Positions 11,067 through 24,149 of a stretch of 64,000 nt of DNA are shown piece after piece. The position numbers and the translations under genes were made by a program. The stretch comes from Acidobacteriota bacterium (GTDB taxonomy: Bacteria > Acidobacteriota > Terriglobia > Terriglobales > Acidobacteriaceae): positions 62,001-126,000 of the forward strand of contig JAKAJO010000022.1 in the NCBI GenBank assembly GCA_021813745.1, in the 5' to 3' direction. Position 1 is the stretch's first letter. Each line of letters opens with the position of its first letter. Below the pieces are notes generated by a model. The model was not told the DNA's origin. It searched no databases and saw only the letters and a list, made by a program, of their open reading frames with translations.

Positions 11067-12377
11067 CTACGCTCCGAGCACGCGCTTGAAGATTGCATCC
11101 ACGTTACCAAGCTGCCGCTTATAGTCGAATGTTCGCATCAGCCTCTCCGCGCTCAGCAGCGCAGTAATCTGCGCGTCCCGCGCTACTTCATCCCGGAATA
11201 TCAGATCTTCTTTCCATGCTCGCATCGCATGGCCCTGCACCAGCCTGTAGGCGTCCTCGCGCAGCATGCCGGCCTCGGCCAGGTCGAGCAGCAACTGCCC
11301 GCTGAAAATGAGCCCCCCTGTGCTTTCGAGATTCTTCTTCATCCGCTCGGGGTAGACGAGCAGCCGATCGATCAGGTCCGTCGTCTTGGCCAGCAGATAA
11401 TCGACCAGAATCGTCGAATCCGGAAAGATCACACGCTCGACGGATGAATGCGAAATATCGCGTTCATGCCAAAGCGGGATGTTCTCAAAGGCGGCCTGTG
11501 CGTTGCCGCGCACCACGCGCGCCAGGCCGCTGATCTGCTCGCTGGTGATGGGATTCTTCTTGTGCGGCATCGCCGAAGAGCCCTTCTGCTTCTCGCTGAA
11601 GTACTCCTGCGCCTCGCGCACCTCAGTGCGTTGCAGGTGGCGCACCTCCACCGCAATCTTGTCCATCGTGCTGGCAATCAGGGCCAGCGTCGATATATAA
11701 GCGGCGTGCCGGTCACGCTGAATCACCTGCGTCGCTACGGGAGCAGGCTTCAACCCCAGCCGCAAACATATGCGCTCCTCGTGCTCCGGCTTCAAGTGAC
11801 CAAACGTCCCCACGGCACCCGAGAGCTTGCCAACGCGCATGTCTTCTGCAGCAGCGTCAAAGCGCGCCAGGTTCCGCTCCATCTCCGCGTACCAGTTCAG
11901 CAGCTTTAACCCAAAGGTCGTCGGCTCCGCATGAATCCCGTGCGTGCGGCCAATCGTCGGCGTGTGCTTGAACTCGAGCGCGCGCCGCTTCAACACGGCC
12001 AGAAGCCCCGTCAGCCCCGTGCGGATCAGCGCCGATGCCTCCTTGATCTGCAACGCCTGCGCTGTGTCCACAATGTCGTTGGAGGTCAGCCCGTAATGCA
12101 GCCAGCGCGACTCCGCGTCCAGTCCCTGCGCCTTGAGACTCTCCGACACGGCGGTCGTGAAGGCGATGACGTCGTGCTTCACCTCGGCCTCAATCTCCTG
12201 GATGCGAGCTGCTGAAAAGGAGGCCTTGGTCGCAATTGCCTCGGCCGCAGCCGCGGGAATCACACCATCTTCGGCCAGCACGGCGCTTGCCGCCGCCTCC
12301 ACCTGCAGCCAGCAACGGTACTTGTTTTCTTCGGTCCAGATCTGGCCCATCGCCGGGCGCGTGTAACGGTCAATCAA
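11067..12377 (-). CDS. purB: adenylosuccinate lyase
   Basis: Signature GSSAMPHKKNP; MIDRYTRPAMGQIWTEENKY start. Confidence 0.95.
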   Translation of the reverse strand: MIDRYTRPAMGQIWTEENKYRCWLQVEAAASAVLAEDGVIPAAAAEAIATKASFSAARIQEIEAEVKHDVIAFTTAVSESLKAQGLDAESRWLHYGLTSNDIVDTAQALQIKEASALIRTGLTGLLAVLKRRALEFKHTPTIGRTHGIHAEPTTFGLKLLNWYAEMERNLARFDAAAEDMRVGKLSGAVGTFGHLKPEHEERICLRLGLKPAPVATQVIQRDRHAAYISTLALIASTMDKIAVEVRHLQRTEVREAQEYFSEKQKGSSAMPHKKNPITSEQISGLARVVRGNAQAAFENIPLWHERDISHSSVERVIFPDSTILVDYLLAKTTDLIDRLLVYPERMKKNLESTGGLIFSGQLLLDLAEAGMLREDAYRLVQGHAMRAWKEDLIFRDEVARDAQITALLSAERLMRTFDYKRQLGNVDAIFKRVLGA

Positions 12378-12445
12378 GCCCTATCTCCTGCGCGCGGCAG
12401 TCATTGTGCGCCGCGTTAATCCCCGATGTTCAGGTCGAGGCCGCC

Positions 12446-12703
12446 TTAGCCCCGCGGAATCCCCAGGCGCTGGTGCAGTTCGTCATACAGCAGCCCCTTG
12501 CCCGGCCTGTAGGGCTGGAACCACTCGCCATCAATCACAAGTTGCGGAATGGCTCGCTTCCCCACATGGCGGATGACTTCATCGGAAGCCGCCGGATCCT
12601 CATCCACATTGATTTCCGTGTAAGCAATCCCGTGCGTATCCAGAAAATGCTTTGCGGCCCGGCAGTCCCGGCACCACGCAGCCGTATACACCTGCACTGT
12701 CAT
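12446..12703 (-). CDS. glutaredoxin-like protein
   Basis: AAWCRDCRAAKHFLD (CxxC), INVDEDPAASDEVIRHVGKRAIPQLVIDG. Confidence 0.85.
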   Translation of the reverse strand: MTVQVYTAAWCRDCRAAKHFLDTHGIAYTEINVDEDPAASDEVIRHVGKRAIPQLVIDGEWFQPYRPGKGLLYDELHQRLGIPRG

Positions 12704-12738
12704 GCCTCCATTCTACTGGGTCTGCGCTGCTACCATCG

Positions 12739-13230
12739 ATGGGTATGACAGCCGGCGAGATCAAAAAGCTGCTCAACCTGAGCCCGCATCCCCTTGAGGG
12801 TGGCTCCTACCGCCGCACCTACACCTCGGCTGCGACCATTGCTTTGCCGCGCGGCCAGCGTGCCGCAGGCACGGCCATCTACTACCTGCTGGAGCCCGGA
12901 GCGTTCTCTGAGATGCACGTCCTCGACTCCGACGAGATCTTTCACTTCTACCTCGGCGACCCAGTTGAAATGATCCAGCTCTACCCCGATGGCCACTCCG
13001 TGGTTTTAACTCTTGGACAGGACCTGCAGGCTGGTGAGCAGGTCCAGGTCGTCGTCCCCGCAGGCGTCTGGCAAGGCACGCGGCTCATTGGTGATGGCAA
13101 AGTGGCTCTGATGGGCTGCACCGTCACCCCCGGCTTTGATTTTGCCGACTATCGCAACGCCAGCGCAGACGAGCTGATTGCCAAATGGCCGCACGAGGCA
13201 GATAGGATTCGCGCGCTGACGCGGAGCTAG
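12739..13230 (+). CDS. cupin (DUF985-type) protein
   Basis: LNLSPHPLEGGSYRRTY, AIYYLLEPGAFSEMHVLDSDEIFHFYLGDPVEM, GVWQGTRL. Confidence 0.85.
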   Translation: MGMTAGEIKKLLNLSPHPLEGGSYRRTYTSAATIALPRGQRAAGTAIYYLLEPGAFSEMHVLDSDEIFHFYLGDPVEMIQLYPDGHSVVLTLGQDLQAGEQVQVVVPAGVWQGTRLIGDGKVALMGCTVTPGFDFADYRNASADELIAKWPHEADRIRALTRS

Positions 13231-13233
13231 ACT

Positions 13234-14777
<1,544 letters not shown>

Positions 14778-14779
14778 GG

Positions 14780-15721
14780 CTATTTGTGCTCTCCATCGCG
14801 CGCCGGACCGTGCGCAGCATCGAGAAAACGCTGTGTGATGGGCGCGTAGGCGTCGATGCGGCGGTCGCGCAGGAAGGGCCAATTGCGGCGCGTGTCTTCG
14901 AGCAGTGCGAGGTCGATCTCGGCGAGCAAAACCTCTTCGGCATCGTGGGAAGCCTGGGCAACAATGCGGCCGAATGGGTCGGCAAGAAAGCTCCCGCCCC
15001 AGAATTCCAGCCCAAGCCCTTCTGCCCGGTTGCCGAGAATGTCGCCCTGCTCATGACCGACGCGATTCACACCGGCCACGTAGACCCCGTTCGCAATCGC
15101 ATGGGCGCGCTGGATCGTCTGCCACGCCTCGTATTGCGCTGCACCGTATTCGGCTTTTTCAGCCGGATGCCAGCCAATGGCCGTGGGATAGAAAAGCACC
15201 TCCGCGCCTTGCAACGCAGTCAGGCGCGCTCCTTCGGGATACCACTGGTCCCAGCAGACGAGCGTGCCGATACGGCCAAAAGCAGTGTCCGTCGCTTTGA
15301 ATCCAAGATCGCCGGGCGTGAAGTAGAACTTTTCGTAGTAGAGAGGATCGTCCGGGATGTGCATCTTGCGATAGACACTGGCGATGCTGCCATCCACGTT
15401 CAGCGTGACGGCCGTGTTGTGGTAAAGGCCCAGCGCACGGCGCTCAAAGAGCGAGGCAATAATGACGACGCGGGACTCGCGCGCGACCTCAGCCAGCTTC
15501 GCCGTCGATGGACCGGGAATGGGCTCGGCGAGATCGAAGAGGCGAATGTCTTCCCTCTGGCAGAAGTACTGCGCGCGAAAGAGCTCCGGCAGGCAGACAA
15601 CGTTTGCGCCGAGGCGTGCCGCCTCCCGGATGCGACGCACCGCCGCAGCCAAATTAGCCTCGGGGTCCGGCCCCATACGCATCTGCACCAGCCCCACGTT
15701 ATATTTCCGTTGCTCTGCCAT
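14780..15721 (-). CDS. aguB: N-carbamoylputrescine amidohydrolase (nitrilase superfamily)
   Basis: CLPELFRAQYFCQ, YRKMHIPDDPLYYEKFYFTPGD, VCWDQWYPEGARL (catalytic E-K-C). Confidence 0.9.
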   Translation of the reverse strand: MAEQRKYNVGLVQMRMGPDPEANLAAAVRRIREAARLGANVVCLPELFRAQYFCQREDIRLFDLAEPIPGPSTAKLAEVARESRVVIIASLFERRALGLYHNTAVTLNVDGSIASVYRKMHIPDDPLYYEKFYFTPGDLGFKATDTAFGRIGTLVCWDQWYPEGARLTALQGAEVLFYPTAIGWHPAEKAEYGAAQYEAWQTIQRAHAIANGVYVAGVNRVGHEQGDILGNRAEGLGLEFWGGSFLADPFGRIVAQASHDAEEVLLAEIDLALLEDTRRNWPFLRDRRIDAYAPITQRFLDAAHGPARDGEHK

Positions 15722-15808
15722 AGTTTCCTGCCCGCTTTCCTTTCCGGTGACACAGCAAGGCCAACCCCGCAATGCGGGATTGGCCAGGGACGATGCCGTT
15801 CCAGTTGC

Positions 15809-16369
15809 CTACTCTTCGAGAATCAGTACTGCGGCGGCGATGGTGGTGGTCCATAGACCGCGCTTGTCACCCACAGCGGATTGCGTGATGTTGCTGGTAC
15901 GAACAATCTTGTTGGAGATGCGATAGATCTCCTTCTTTTCATCCCAGCTATCGTCCGGGTCGAATTCAACATTGAGGGTGGTCGCCAGCATTTCTGCCGC
16001 AAGCTCCTCAGCGTATTCACCCGCCTGCTCTTCAGTCTCACCAAAGCTGTGATGCTCGCTCAGGTAGCCATAGGTGTTGCGGTCGGCCGGAATTGCCACG
16101 CCGATACTCGACACCACAAGGCGGTGCGGTTCCCGCGTGGAGTTCTCGGCAATGACCGCGAAAACCACTTCGCCATGGTTGAGGTATTTAAGTCCCTCTT
16201 TACGCGGGATGACCTTGCAGTTCGGCGGAAAGATAGACGATACGCGTACCAGATTCTGCGAGGCAATGCCCGCATCCCGAAGGGCCAGCTCAAAGGAGGT
16301 CAAACGCTCCTTGTGTTTGCCTACACCCTTGGTGAAGAAAAGCTTCTTCGGGACCATGCTCTTTCCCAA
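15809..16369 (-). CDS. pdaD: pyruvoyl-dependent arginine decarboxylase
   Basis: [41 protein letters not shown] (Ser-Ser self-processing site); upstream of aguB/aguA. Confidence 0.9.
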   Translation of the reverse strand: MGKSMVPKKLFFTKGVGKHKERLTSFELALRDAGIASQNLVRVSSIFPPNCKVIPRKEGLKYLNHGEVVFAVIAENSTREPHRLVVSSIGVAIPADRNTYGYLSEHHSFGETEEQAGEYAEELAAEMLATTLNVEFDPDDSWDEKKEIYRISNKIVRTSNITQSAVGDKRGLWTTTIAAAVLILEE

Positions 16370-16618
16370 TTTCTATGTACCCTCCGTGACGTTGGCAGTC
16401 CTGACAAATTTCGGTTGTTCCCGCATGAGTGTATCGCATTCAGCCCCATCAAAACAGTGCGGAATCAGTTTTCATACTGCTTTTAATTTGGATGACCCGG
16501 CTGGTTGAGGCGCGCACTGAATCCGTCGCGCCAATAAACCGGAGGTAACGCCGAAAATCACCGATGAATGTCTTCTTTTGCACCGGAACTTTTGCCTCTG
16601 AATCGCGTTCACTTTAAT

Positions 16619-17266
16619 ATGAAGTTGCTTCTGCATCCCTTCATTGCGATTTTGAGCGCCGGAATTCTCTGCGGCGCTGCTGCTGCACAGAAATCTGAAC
16701 TTTCCCAGCAGGGGACAGAGAACCAGCCTCAGGCCATTACCCACGATATGGCCCCGCCAGTTTCTCCCATCACTCTTGGTTCTGTTCCACTGAACTGGAC
16801 ACCACCGGCTTTGGCGGCGCTGGACTCGCAGGCGGCCGTGAAGTCGAGTTTCGTGCTGGACCGAAATCTGCTTCACCTGGCGGCCGGACTGGTACCTGAC
16901 TCGGAGGAGCAGGATCGTCAGGTCATTAACCGGCTTGATGGCGTGAGTGTCCATATTCTGCGCTTCGGCAACCAGGGAGTACCCGACGAAGATAAAGTCG
17001 GCGCAATTCGCGCCGCATATCACATCCGTGGCTGGAAGCACCTGGTGACTACGACGAACGCCGGTGGACCGTGGCACAACGACACAACGGACCTTTGGCT
17101 CGTGCTTGATGGTTCGAATATTCAGGGAGCGGTGGTTCTGGCCGAGACGCCCAAGAGCCTGACACTCGTGAGCGTCGCGGGCAATATTAGCCCAATTGAC
17201 CTGTTGCACCTGCGCGGACATTTCGGCATTCCGCGTTTTGACGCAGCGCCGCTCGATCGCCCTTAG
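16619..17266 (+). CDS. hypothetical secreted protein
   Basis: MKLLLHPFIAILSAGILCGAAAAQ signal peptide. Confidence 0.6.
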   Translation: MKLLLHPFIAILSAGILCGAAAAQKSELSQQGTENQPQAITHDMAPPVSPITLGSVPLNWTPPALAALDSQAAVKSSFVLDRNLLHLAAGLVPDSEEQDRQVINRLDGVSVHILRFGNQGVPDEDKVGAIRAAYHIRGWKHLVTTTNAGGPWHNDTTDLWLVLDGSNIQGAVVLAETPKSLTLVSVAGNISPIDLLHLRGHFGIPRFDAAPLDRP

Positions 17267-17693
17267 CGGTCTCAAATTGAAGCTCTGTGTCGTCATGGTC
17301 TAGCGTTGCGCTGCACAGGAGTCACAGGCGCCTTCTGCCTGATGCATCCGAGCCATCCAATCACTGTTCCATTTCTGTGTAGAGCGTTCCCCTGATCGCA
17401 GCGAGTCCCTGAAACTAACCCGAATGTATCTTGCAGATTTTAAGATATTTATAGACATAGTCACCAGACAGCGAGACTTCCACACGTTTGTCCTCACCGA
17501 CTTTGCCAGAGAATAGTCATCTTGTTCTGCGGCCCTTTGCGCGAAGAATTGCAATCTGAAGGGAAGCTCATCAGACTACAAATGCGACTGAAATTGTCCG
17601 CGTCGCTTGTCCGGGCGGCTCTTTGCCAGCCGAGATTTGCAGGTGCTAGCCTCTCTCTGCAATTGTTTATAAGGAAGGGGCATTGCGAAGATC

Positions 17694-19094
17694 ATGCAGA
17701 AGACGTACAACGGGCACGAACTGCCCAAAGATGGCGCAATCATCCAATACAGCAACGGCAAGTATCAGGTTCCTGATAATCCCATCATTCCATTCATTGA
17801 AGGTGACGGCACGGGGCGAGACATCTGGAAAGCTTCGCAGCGTGTTTTTGATGCCGCAGTAGAAAAGGCGTACGGCGGCAAGCGCAGCATCAAGTGGTTT
17901 GAAATTCTGGCCGGAGAGAAGGCATTTCGCCAGTTCAGTAATTGGCTGCCGGACGACTCAGTGGCAGCGGCTCTCGACCTGCGCATTTCCATCAAGGGAC
18001 CGCTGACGACGCCTATCGGTGGCGGCATTCGCTCGCTGAATGTGGCACTGCGGCAAATCATGGATCTCTATGCTTGCGTGCGCCCCGTGAAGTATTACCA
18101 AGGCGTGCCGAGTCCGGTAAAGCACCCAGAGAAGGTCAACATCGTCATTTTCCGTGAAAATACGGAGGATGTGTATTCGGGGATCGAGTTCAAGCAGGGC
18201 ACTGACGAGGCTGCCAAACTCATCAGGTTTCTGAACGACGAGATGCTGAAAGGCGGTAAGAAGAAAATCCGCACAGATTCTGGCGTGGGCATCAAGCCCA
18301 TCTCGACCTTCGGGACCAAGCGACTTGTGCGGTACGCCATTCGCCATGCGCTGGAAACAGGACGCAAGACGGTGACGCTGGTGCACAAGGGCAACATTCA
18401 GAAGTTCACGGAAGGCGCGTTCCGTGAATGGGGCTACGAAGTGGCAACCCAGGAGTTCCGCGATCAGACCGTTACGGAGCGCGAGAGCTGGATTTTGGGC
18501 AACCTGGACTCCAATCCAAACCTGACCGTCGAGCAGAATGCTGCGCTCATCGAGCCAGGCATGGAATTTGCGCCGCAGAGTTTCCGTGATGAGGTCTGCG
18601 CCGAAGTGAAGGCAGTCATCGACGCGATTGGCAAGAGCCACGGCAATGGCGCATGGAAGTCGAAGATCCTGGTAAATGACCGCATTGCGGACTCCATCTT
18701 CCAGCAGATCATCATCCGGCCGGCGGAGTACAGTGTGCTGGCGACGACCAACCTGAACGGCGACTACATCTCCGACGCTGCGGCGGCGCAGGTGGGCGGT
18801 CTGGGTATTGCGCCAGGCGCCAACATCGGCGACGGCTACGCAGTGTTCGAAGCCACGCATGGAACGGCACCGAAGTACGCCGACAAGGACGTCATCAATC
18901 CAGGATCGGTGATTCTGTCGGGCGTGATGATGCTGGAGTTCATCGGCTGGAAGGAAGCGGCCAAGATGATTGAGAACGCGATGGAGAAGACCATCCAGCA
19001 GAAGTTTGTGACCTATGACTTTGAGCGGCAGACAGCAGGCGCCACGAAGGTAGGCACCAGCGAGTTTGCAACGCGCATCATAGGCAATATGTAG
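17694..19094 (+). CDS. icd: NADP-dependent isocitrate dehydrogenase
   Basis: [56 protein letters not shown]. Confidence 0.95.
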   Translation: MQKTYNGHELPKDGAIIQYSNGKYQVPDNPIIPFIEGDGTGRDIWKASQRVFDAAVEKAYGGKRSIKWFEILAGEKAFRQFSNWLPDDSVAAALDLRISIKGPLTTPIGGGIRSLNVALRQIMDLYACVRPVKYYQGVPSPVKHPEKVNIVIFRENTEDVYSGIEFKQGTDEAAKLIRFLNDEMLKGGKKKIRTDSGVGIKPISTFGTKRLVRYAIRHALETGRKTVTLVHKGNIQKFTEGAFREWGYEVATQEFRDQTVTERESWILGNLDSNPNLTVEQNAALIEPGMEFAPQSFRDEVCAEVKAVIDAIGKSHGNGAWKSKILVNDRIADSIFQQIIIRPAEYSVLATTNLNGDYISDAAAAQVGGLGIAPGANIGDGYAVFEATHGTAPKYADKDVINPGSVILSGVMMLEFIGWKEAAKMIENAMEKTIQQKFVTYDFERQTAGATKVGTSEFATRIIGNM

Positions 19095-20111
<1,017 letters not shown>

Positions 20112-20128
20112 CTCAGACACAGGAATCA

Positions 20129-20155
20129 AGAAGGGCCGCCACGTGCGGCCCTTCT
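20129..20155. terminator. strong hairpin terminator after mdh
   Basis: AGAAGGGCCGC-CACGT-GCGGCCCTTCT, 11-bp perfect stem between convergent genes; only a weak T-tract. Confidence 0.65.
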
Positions 20156-20172
20156 ACTTTCTGGCGAAGAGC

Positions 20173-21093
20173 CTATTGGTGAAGGAATTGCACCGCACCT
20201 GGTGCGATGTCCGCCGCACACTGGCTCGGCGCCAGATGGCCACAGCCCTGAATCACGTCGAGCTGCGATTGCGGCACGAGGGAATGAATCCTCAGAGCCT
20301 GAGGCAAAGGGGTAATTCGGTCGAGCGCACCCCAGATAATCAGGACCGGCATCTTGAGCTGCGGAAGAAGATTGTCCGTAGTGTCGCTGCCGGTGAGCAT
20401 TGAGGTAAGTGCCCTCTGAATCACCCAGGCATGCTTGTGCGAAAGTCGCAGAATGTCTGCCGCAACAAAGCTTGGAACAGAAGGTGGATTGGGCATAAGC
20501 AACGCATCGAGCTGAGCAATTTGGTCCGGTGTGGTCGGAGTGAACAGTGTAGTATCCCAGTCGGGACGGGCATAGAGGCCTGCACTGTCAAAAAGCATCA
20601 GCCGGTTGACACGCTCGGGGTGACGAATAGCGACGACCTGGACAATCCAGCCCCCCATGGACCACCCGCCGAGATCGACCTGGTGCAGGCGAAGAGCGTC
20701 GAGAAGGCCAACAACTACCTGTGCCTGGTCTGCAATGGAATAGGAAAAACCAGCGGGCATGTCGCTTTGGCCATAGCCAGGCAGGTCGGGCAGGTAAACA
20801 CGGAACCCAGCGCGAGAAAAGTACGGCGCGAGGTTGGCCCAATCCTCGGCCCGCGCTCCGAGCCCATGGATAAGCACCAAGGGCGGACCAGAATCAGGGC
20901 CCATCGTGTAGTAATGGATGCGAATTCCGTCTACATGCGTCCAATGGCCGCGAGCGCCGTGCCACCACATACGTGCCTGCGTGATCTGGGTAAAAACACG
21001 GACCGGCACGCTATGGATAATGACGCCAACCGAAAGAAAGGAGAAGAAAGCCAAAGAGCCAAGCCACTTGGCCAACTCGCGCAGCTTCATCAA
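20173..21093 (-). CDS. alpha/beta hydrolase
   Basis: PLVLIHGLGARAEDWANL, LGGWSMGGWIVQ, IWGALDRITP, GCGHLAPSQCA. Confidence 0.88.
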   Translation of the reverse strand: MMKLRELAKWLGSLAFFSFLSVGVIIHSVPVRVFTQITQARMWWHGARGHWTHVDGIRIHYYTMGPDSGPPLVLIHGLGARAEDWANLAPYFSRAGFRVYLPDLPGYGQSDMPAGFSYSIADQAQVVVGLLDALRLHQVDLGGWSMGGWIVQVVAIRHPERVNRLMLFDSAGLYARPDWDTTLFTPTTPDQIAQLDALLMPNPPSVPSFVAADILRLSHKHAWVIQRALTSMLTGSDTTDNLLPQLKMPVLIIWGALDRITPLPQALRIHSLVPQSQLDVIQGCGHLAPSQCAADIAPGAVQFLHQ

Positions 21094-21545
21094 AGATCCC
21101 TTCCATAAAGAGTTTCAGCACGCTCCCACGCCTTTTCGAGAACGCGGAGCGTCACAGGATCGAGTTGCAAGGGGCTTTCAGAACCCAAGTCTGCCCGGGC
21201 GACCCAACGTGCCTCCTCAGCGTCGGAACCCGCCGCAAACGAGCCACCCTTCACAATGCAGAGAAAATCGGCAATCACATAGTGATAGCGCACACGGGAA
21301 CCCTCGCGATGAACTCTGTCGAGCAGTTCGATCAGTTCTACGGGCTCGACCAGAAGACCAGTCTCCTCCTGAACCTCCCGGATCACCCCGCCGTGAAGGG
21401 ATTCGCCCAATTCAAGCAGACCCCCTGGAATAGACCAGCGGCCCTTCATGGGCTCATGGGATCGACGCACGAGCAATACCCGGCACCGATCGATGACGAT
21501 GGCGCCTACCCCGATGAGGGGAGAAGCTGGAAATTCCCTTTGCAT
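21090..21545 (-). CDS. NUDIX hydrolase
   Basis: Nudix box GGLLELGESLHGGVIREVQEETGL. Confidence 0.9.
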   Translation of the reverse strand: MQREFPASPLIGVGAIVIDRCRVLLVRRSHEPMKGRWSIPGGLLELGESLHGGVIREVQEETGLLVEPVELIELLDRVHREGSRVRYHYVIADFLCIVKGGSFAAGSDAEEARWVARADLGSESPLQLDPVTLRVLEKAWERAETLYGRDL

Positions 21546-21646
21546 TGCACTCTATTTTAATCAGTTACTCCGGTCAGTCCCCGGTGTCGCTTTGATGTAT
21601 CGCAACGAAATCCCCGTCGTATCATCTAAGACGACAGGAGGAATGA

Positions 21647-21856
21647 ATGGCGGAGTTCACACTGAGAATAGATGGCATGCATTGCGGCTCCTGCGTTCGT
21701 CGAGTCACGCAGGTGCTAACCGCAACCGAAGGAGTCCAGGTACAGGAAGTTCGAATTGGAGCAGCACGACTCAGCTCGGCAGCAGAACCTGCGCCAGTAG
21801 AACTCGCGATAGCTGCACTGAGCAAGGCTGGGTATCCAGCGCATTTGGAGAAATAG
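21647..21856 (+). CDS. copZ: heavy-metal-associated (HMA) domain copper chaperone-like protein
   Basis: 69 aa, GMHCGSCVRRV metal-binding motif, directly upstream of copper ATPase. Confidence 0.8.
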   Translation: MAEFTLRIDGMHCGSCVRRVTQVLTATEGVQVQEVRIGAARLSSAAEPAPVELAIAALSKAGYPAHLEK

Positions 21857-21864
21857 TAAAGCGC

Positions 21865-24135
21865 ATGCCCACCCAAAATTCCGAGACATTGGAACTGCCT
21901 GTGTTGGGCATGAGTTGTGCGGCCTGTCAGCATCATGTCCAGGAAGCGCTTGAAGCGACTGTCGGCGTCGAATCAGCTCGCGTCGATTTAATGGCTCATC
22001 GTGCAAATATCGTATACGACCCGGACATAGCTTCTCCCGATGGATTGGTTCAAGCGATTCGCTCCGCTGGCTACGATGCAGTCCTTCCTCGTGAAGGAGA
22101 TCAGAATACTTCGCAGGCAGAGTCTTTGCCTCTCTCTAATGAGCGGAAGGCATATGCGACGTTGATCGGCGGTACCGCAGCGATGATCCTTGGGATGCCA
22201 CTGGGGACGCATTCTGGTTCGGCTGATCACTGGATGATGCGGCTTTTGCCCATCCTCTACAGCATGCCGCAAAGTCTTCTGCGCTGGTCGCTCTTTCTAC
22301 TTACATTGATACTTCTTATCTGGGCTGGGCGCGCCATTTATTTGAGTGCTTTGCGTGGACTACGCCACGGTGCAACCAATATGAACACGCTGGTTAGCCT
22401 CGGAACCGGTGTGGCATTCCTCTATTCCACTTATTCGACGGTCTTCCCGGCTCCAGGGCGAGAGGTCTACTTCGATGCGGTTCTGCTGATTATTGGATTC
22501 CTCTTGCTTGGTAAGGTATTGGAAGCAAGAGCAAAGAAACGCGCCCTGGCCGCGCTGGATTCTCTGAGCAGGTTGCGCCCTGTGACTGCGCGAAAAGTGG
22601 AAAATGGTGTGGAGACCATGGTTCCGCTTGAAGAGGTTCGCATCGGCGATATGGTCCACGTTCTTCCCGGAGAGCGATTCCCTGTCGACGCCGAGATTGT
22701 AGATGGGCGCACGACCGTCAATGAGTCCATGCTGACAGGTGAGTCAACGCCACAACTTCGCGAGGCAGGCGGACGAGTTCTTGCTGGATCACTCAACTAT
22801 GACGGAGCGGTGCTTTGCCGAGCACAGTCACTCGGAGAATCAACAGTGCTCGCGCAAATTACCCGGATGGTTGCACAGGCACAGTCATCACGCGCCCCCA
22901 TGGAGAGGCTGGCCGATCGCGCCAGTTCGATCTTCGTCCCGGTGGTTCTGACTATCGCTGCTGTTACCTTCACCATCTGGATGCTCGCGAGCCATTCACT
23001 TGAAATGGCCATTGCGAACACAGTCGCAGTTCTCGTAATTGCCTGTCCTTGCGCGATGGGACTAGCCGTTCCGGCAGCCCTAACTGTCGCAGTTGGGAGA
23101 GGTGCACAACTTGGGGTTCTCTTCAAGGGCGGAGAGGCTCTTGAGCGGCTCGCTCATGTGGACCTGATCGTTCTCGACAAAACTGGCACTTTGACTGTTG
23201 GGCATCCCACCTTGACTGCCATTCGGCCGTACATCGGCTATGACGAAAATGAACTCTTGCGCATGGCTGCAGCAGCGGAGGAGAAATCTAATCATCCGTT
23301 AGCGCACGCTATCGTGGATGCAGCAAAGGCCCGCGGATTGTTTTGGCTGCCCGCTGACAACGTGCAAGTGGTTCCTGGACGCGGAATCCGCGCGCGAGTA
23401 GAAGGCTATAGCTGTCTTCTGGGCAATGATGAGTTTCTGCGGGAATCTTCATTGCGGACGACTGATGGGATTCCACCAGCTAAAGCCGGCATTACACGAC
23501 TTTGGATGGTGTTGGATGAGATGACGGTGGGCTGCTTTGATACTCGGGATGCACTGCGGGAAGATTCGGTCTCTGCGGTTGCCACCCTGCGTGCATTAGG
23601 TCTACGGGTCATGATGCTCACGGGAGATTCAGCTGCTGCGGCCGCTCCAATCGCAAACCAAGTTGGAATCGCAGAAGTGGAAGCTGGTCTGGACCCTCTT
23701 GGAAAGCTCGCGCGAATCCGCAATTTGCAGGAGACTGGTCTTCGGGTTGCAATGGTCGGGGACGGCATTAATGACGCTGGCGCCCTCGCTCAGGCTGATG
23801 CCGGAATTGCAATGGGTACTGGCGCAGATCTTGCCCAGGAGGCCGGTGATGTTCTCTTGCTGCGGCCTTTACCTTCGTCCATCGCCGCATCTCTGCAGTT
23901 AGCGCGTGAAACCTTGGCAGTGATGCGACAGAACCTTCTTTGGGCAGTGGGTTATAACATGCTCGGTATTCCACTCGCGGCAGGACTTTTTTATCCGCAG
24001 TTTCACCTTATGCTGAGCCCTTGGGTTGCAGCAGCAGCAATGGCTATGAGTTCCGTGAGCGTTCTCTCCAACAGTCTTCGACTTCGAAAGTGGCAATCCG
24101 CTAGCCCTAAGCTGAGTCAGATCGCGCTAAACTGA
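21865..24135 (+). CDS. copA: copper-translocating P-type ATPase
   Basis: HMA GMSCAACQ, CPC in VIACPCAMGLAVP, DKTGTLT, MVGDGINDAGAL. Confidence 0.93.
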   Translation: MPTQNSETLELPVLGMSCAACQHHVQEALEATVGVESARVDLMAHRANIVYDPDIASPDGLVQAIRSAGYDAVLPREGDQNTSQAESLPLSNERKAYATLIGGTAAMILGMPLGTHSGSADHWMMRLLPILYSMPQSLLRWSLFLLTLILLIWAGRAIYLSALRGLRHGATNMNTLVSLGTGVAFLYSTYSTVFPAPGREVYFDAVLLIIGFLLLGKVLEARAKKRALAALDSLSRLRPVTARKVENGVETMVPLEEVRIGDMVHVLPGERFPVDAEIVDGRTTVNESMLTGESTPQLREAGGRVLAGSLNYDGAVLCRAQSLGESTVLAQITRMVAQAQSSRAPMERLADRASSIFVPVVLTIAAVTFTIWMLASHSLEMAIANTVAVLVIACPCAMGLAVPAALTVAVGRGAQLGVLFKGGEALERLAHVDLIVLDKTGTLTVGHPTLTAIRPYIGYDENELLRMAAAAEEKSNHPLAHAIVDAAKARGLFWLPADNVQVVPGRGIRARVEGYSCLLGNDEFLRESSLRTTDGIPPAKAGITRLWMVLDEMTVGCFDTRDALREDSVSAVATLRALGLRVMMLTGDSAAAAAPIANQVGIAEVEAGLDPLGKLARIRNLQETGLRVAMVGDGINDAGALAQADAGIAMGTGADLAQEAGDVLLLRPLPSSIAASLQLARETLAVMRQNLLWAVGYNMLGIPLAAGLFYPQFHLMLSPWVAAAAMAMSSVSVLSNSLRLRKWQSASPKLSQIALN

Positions 24136-24149
24136 CTGAAGGCCATCGC

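Noticed and set aside
21448-21864. N-terminal extension of the 895-aa copper ATPase ORF
   Set aside because: Overlaps the NUDIX gene on the other strand and copZ in another frame; real start is ATG at 21865 before the HMA domain
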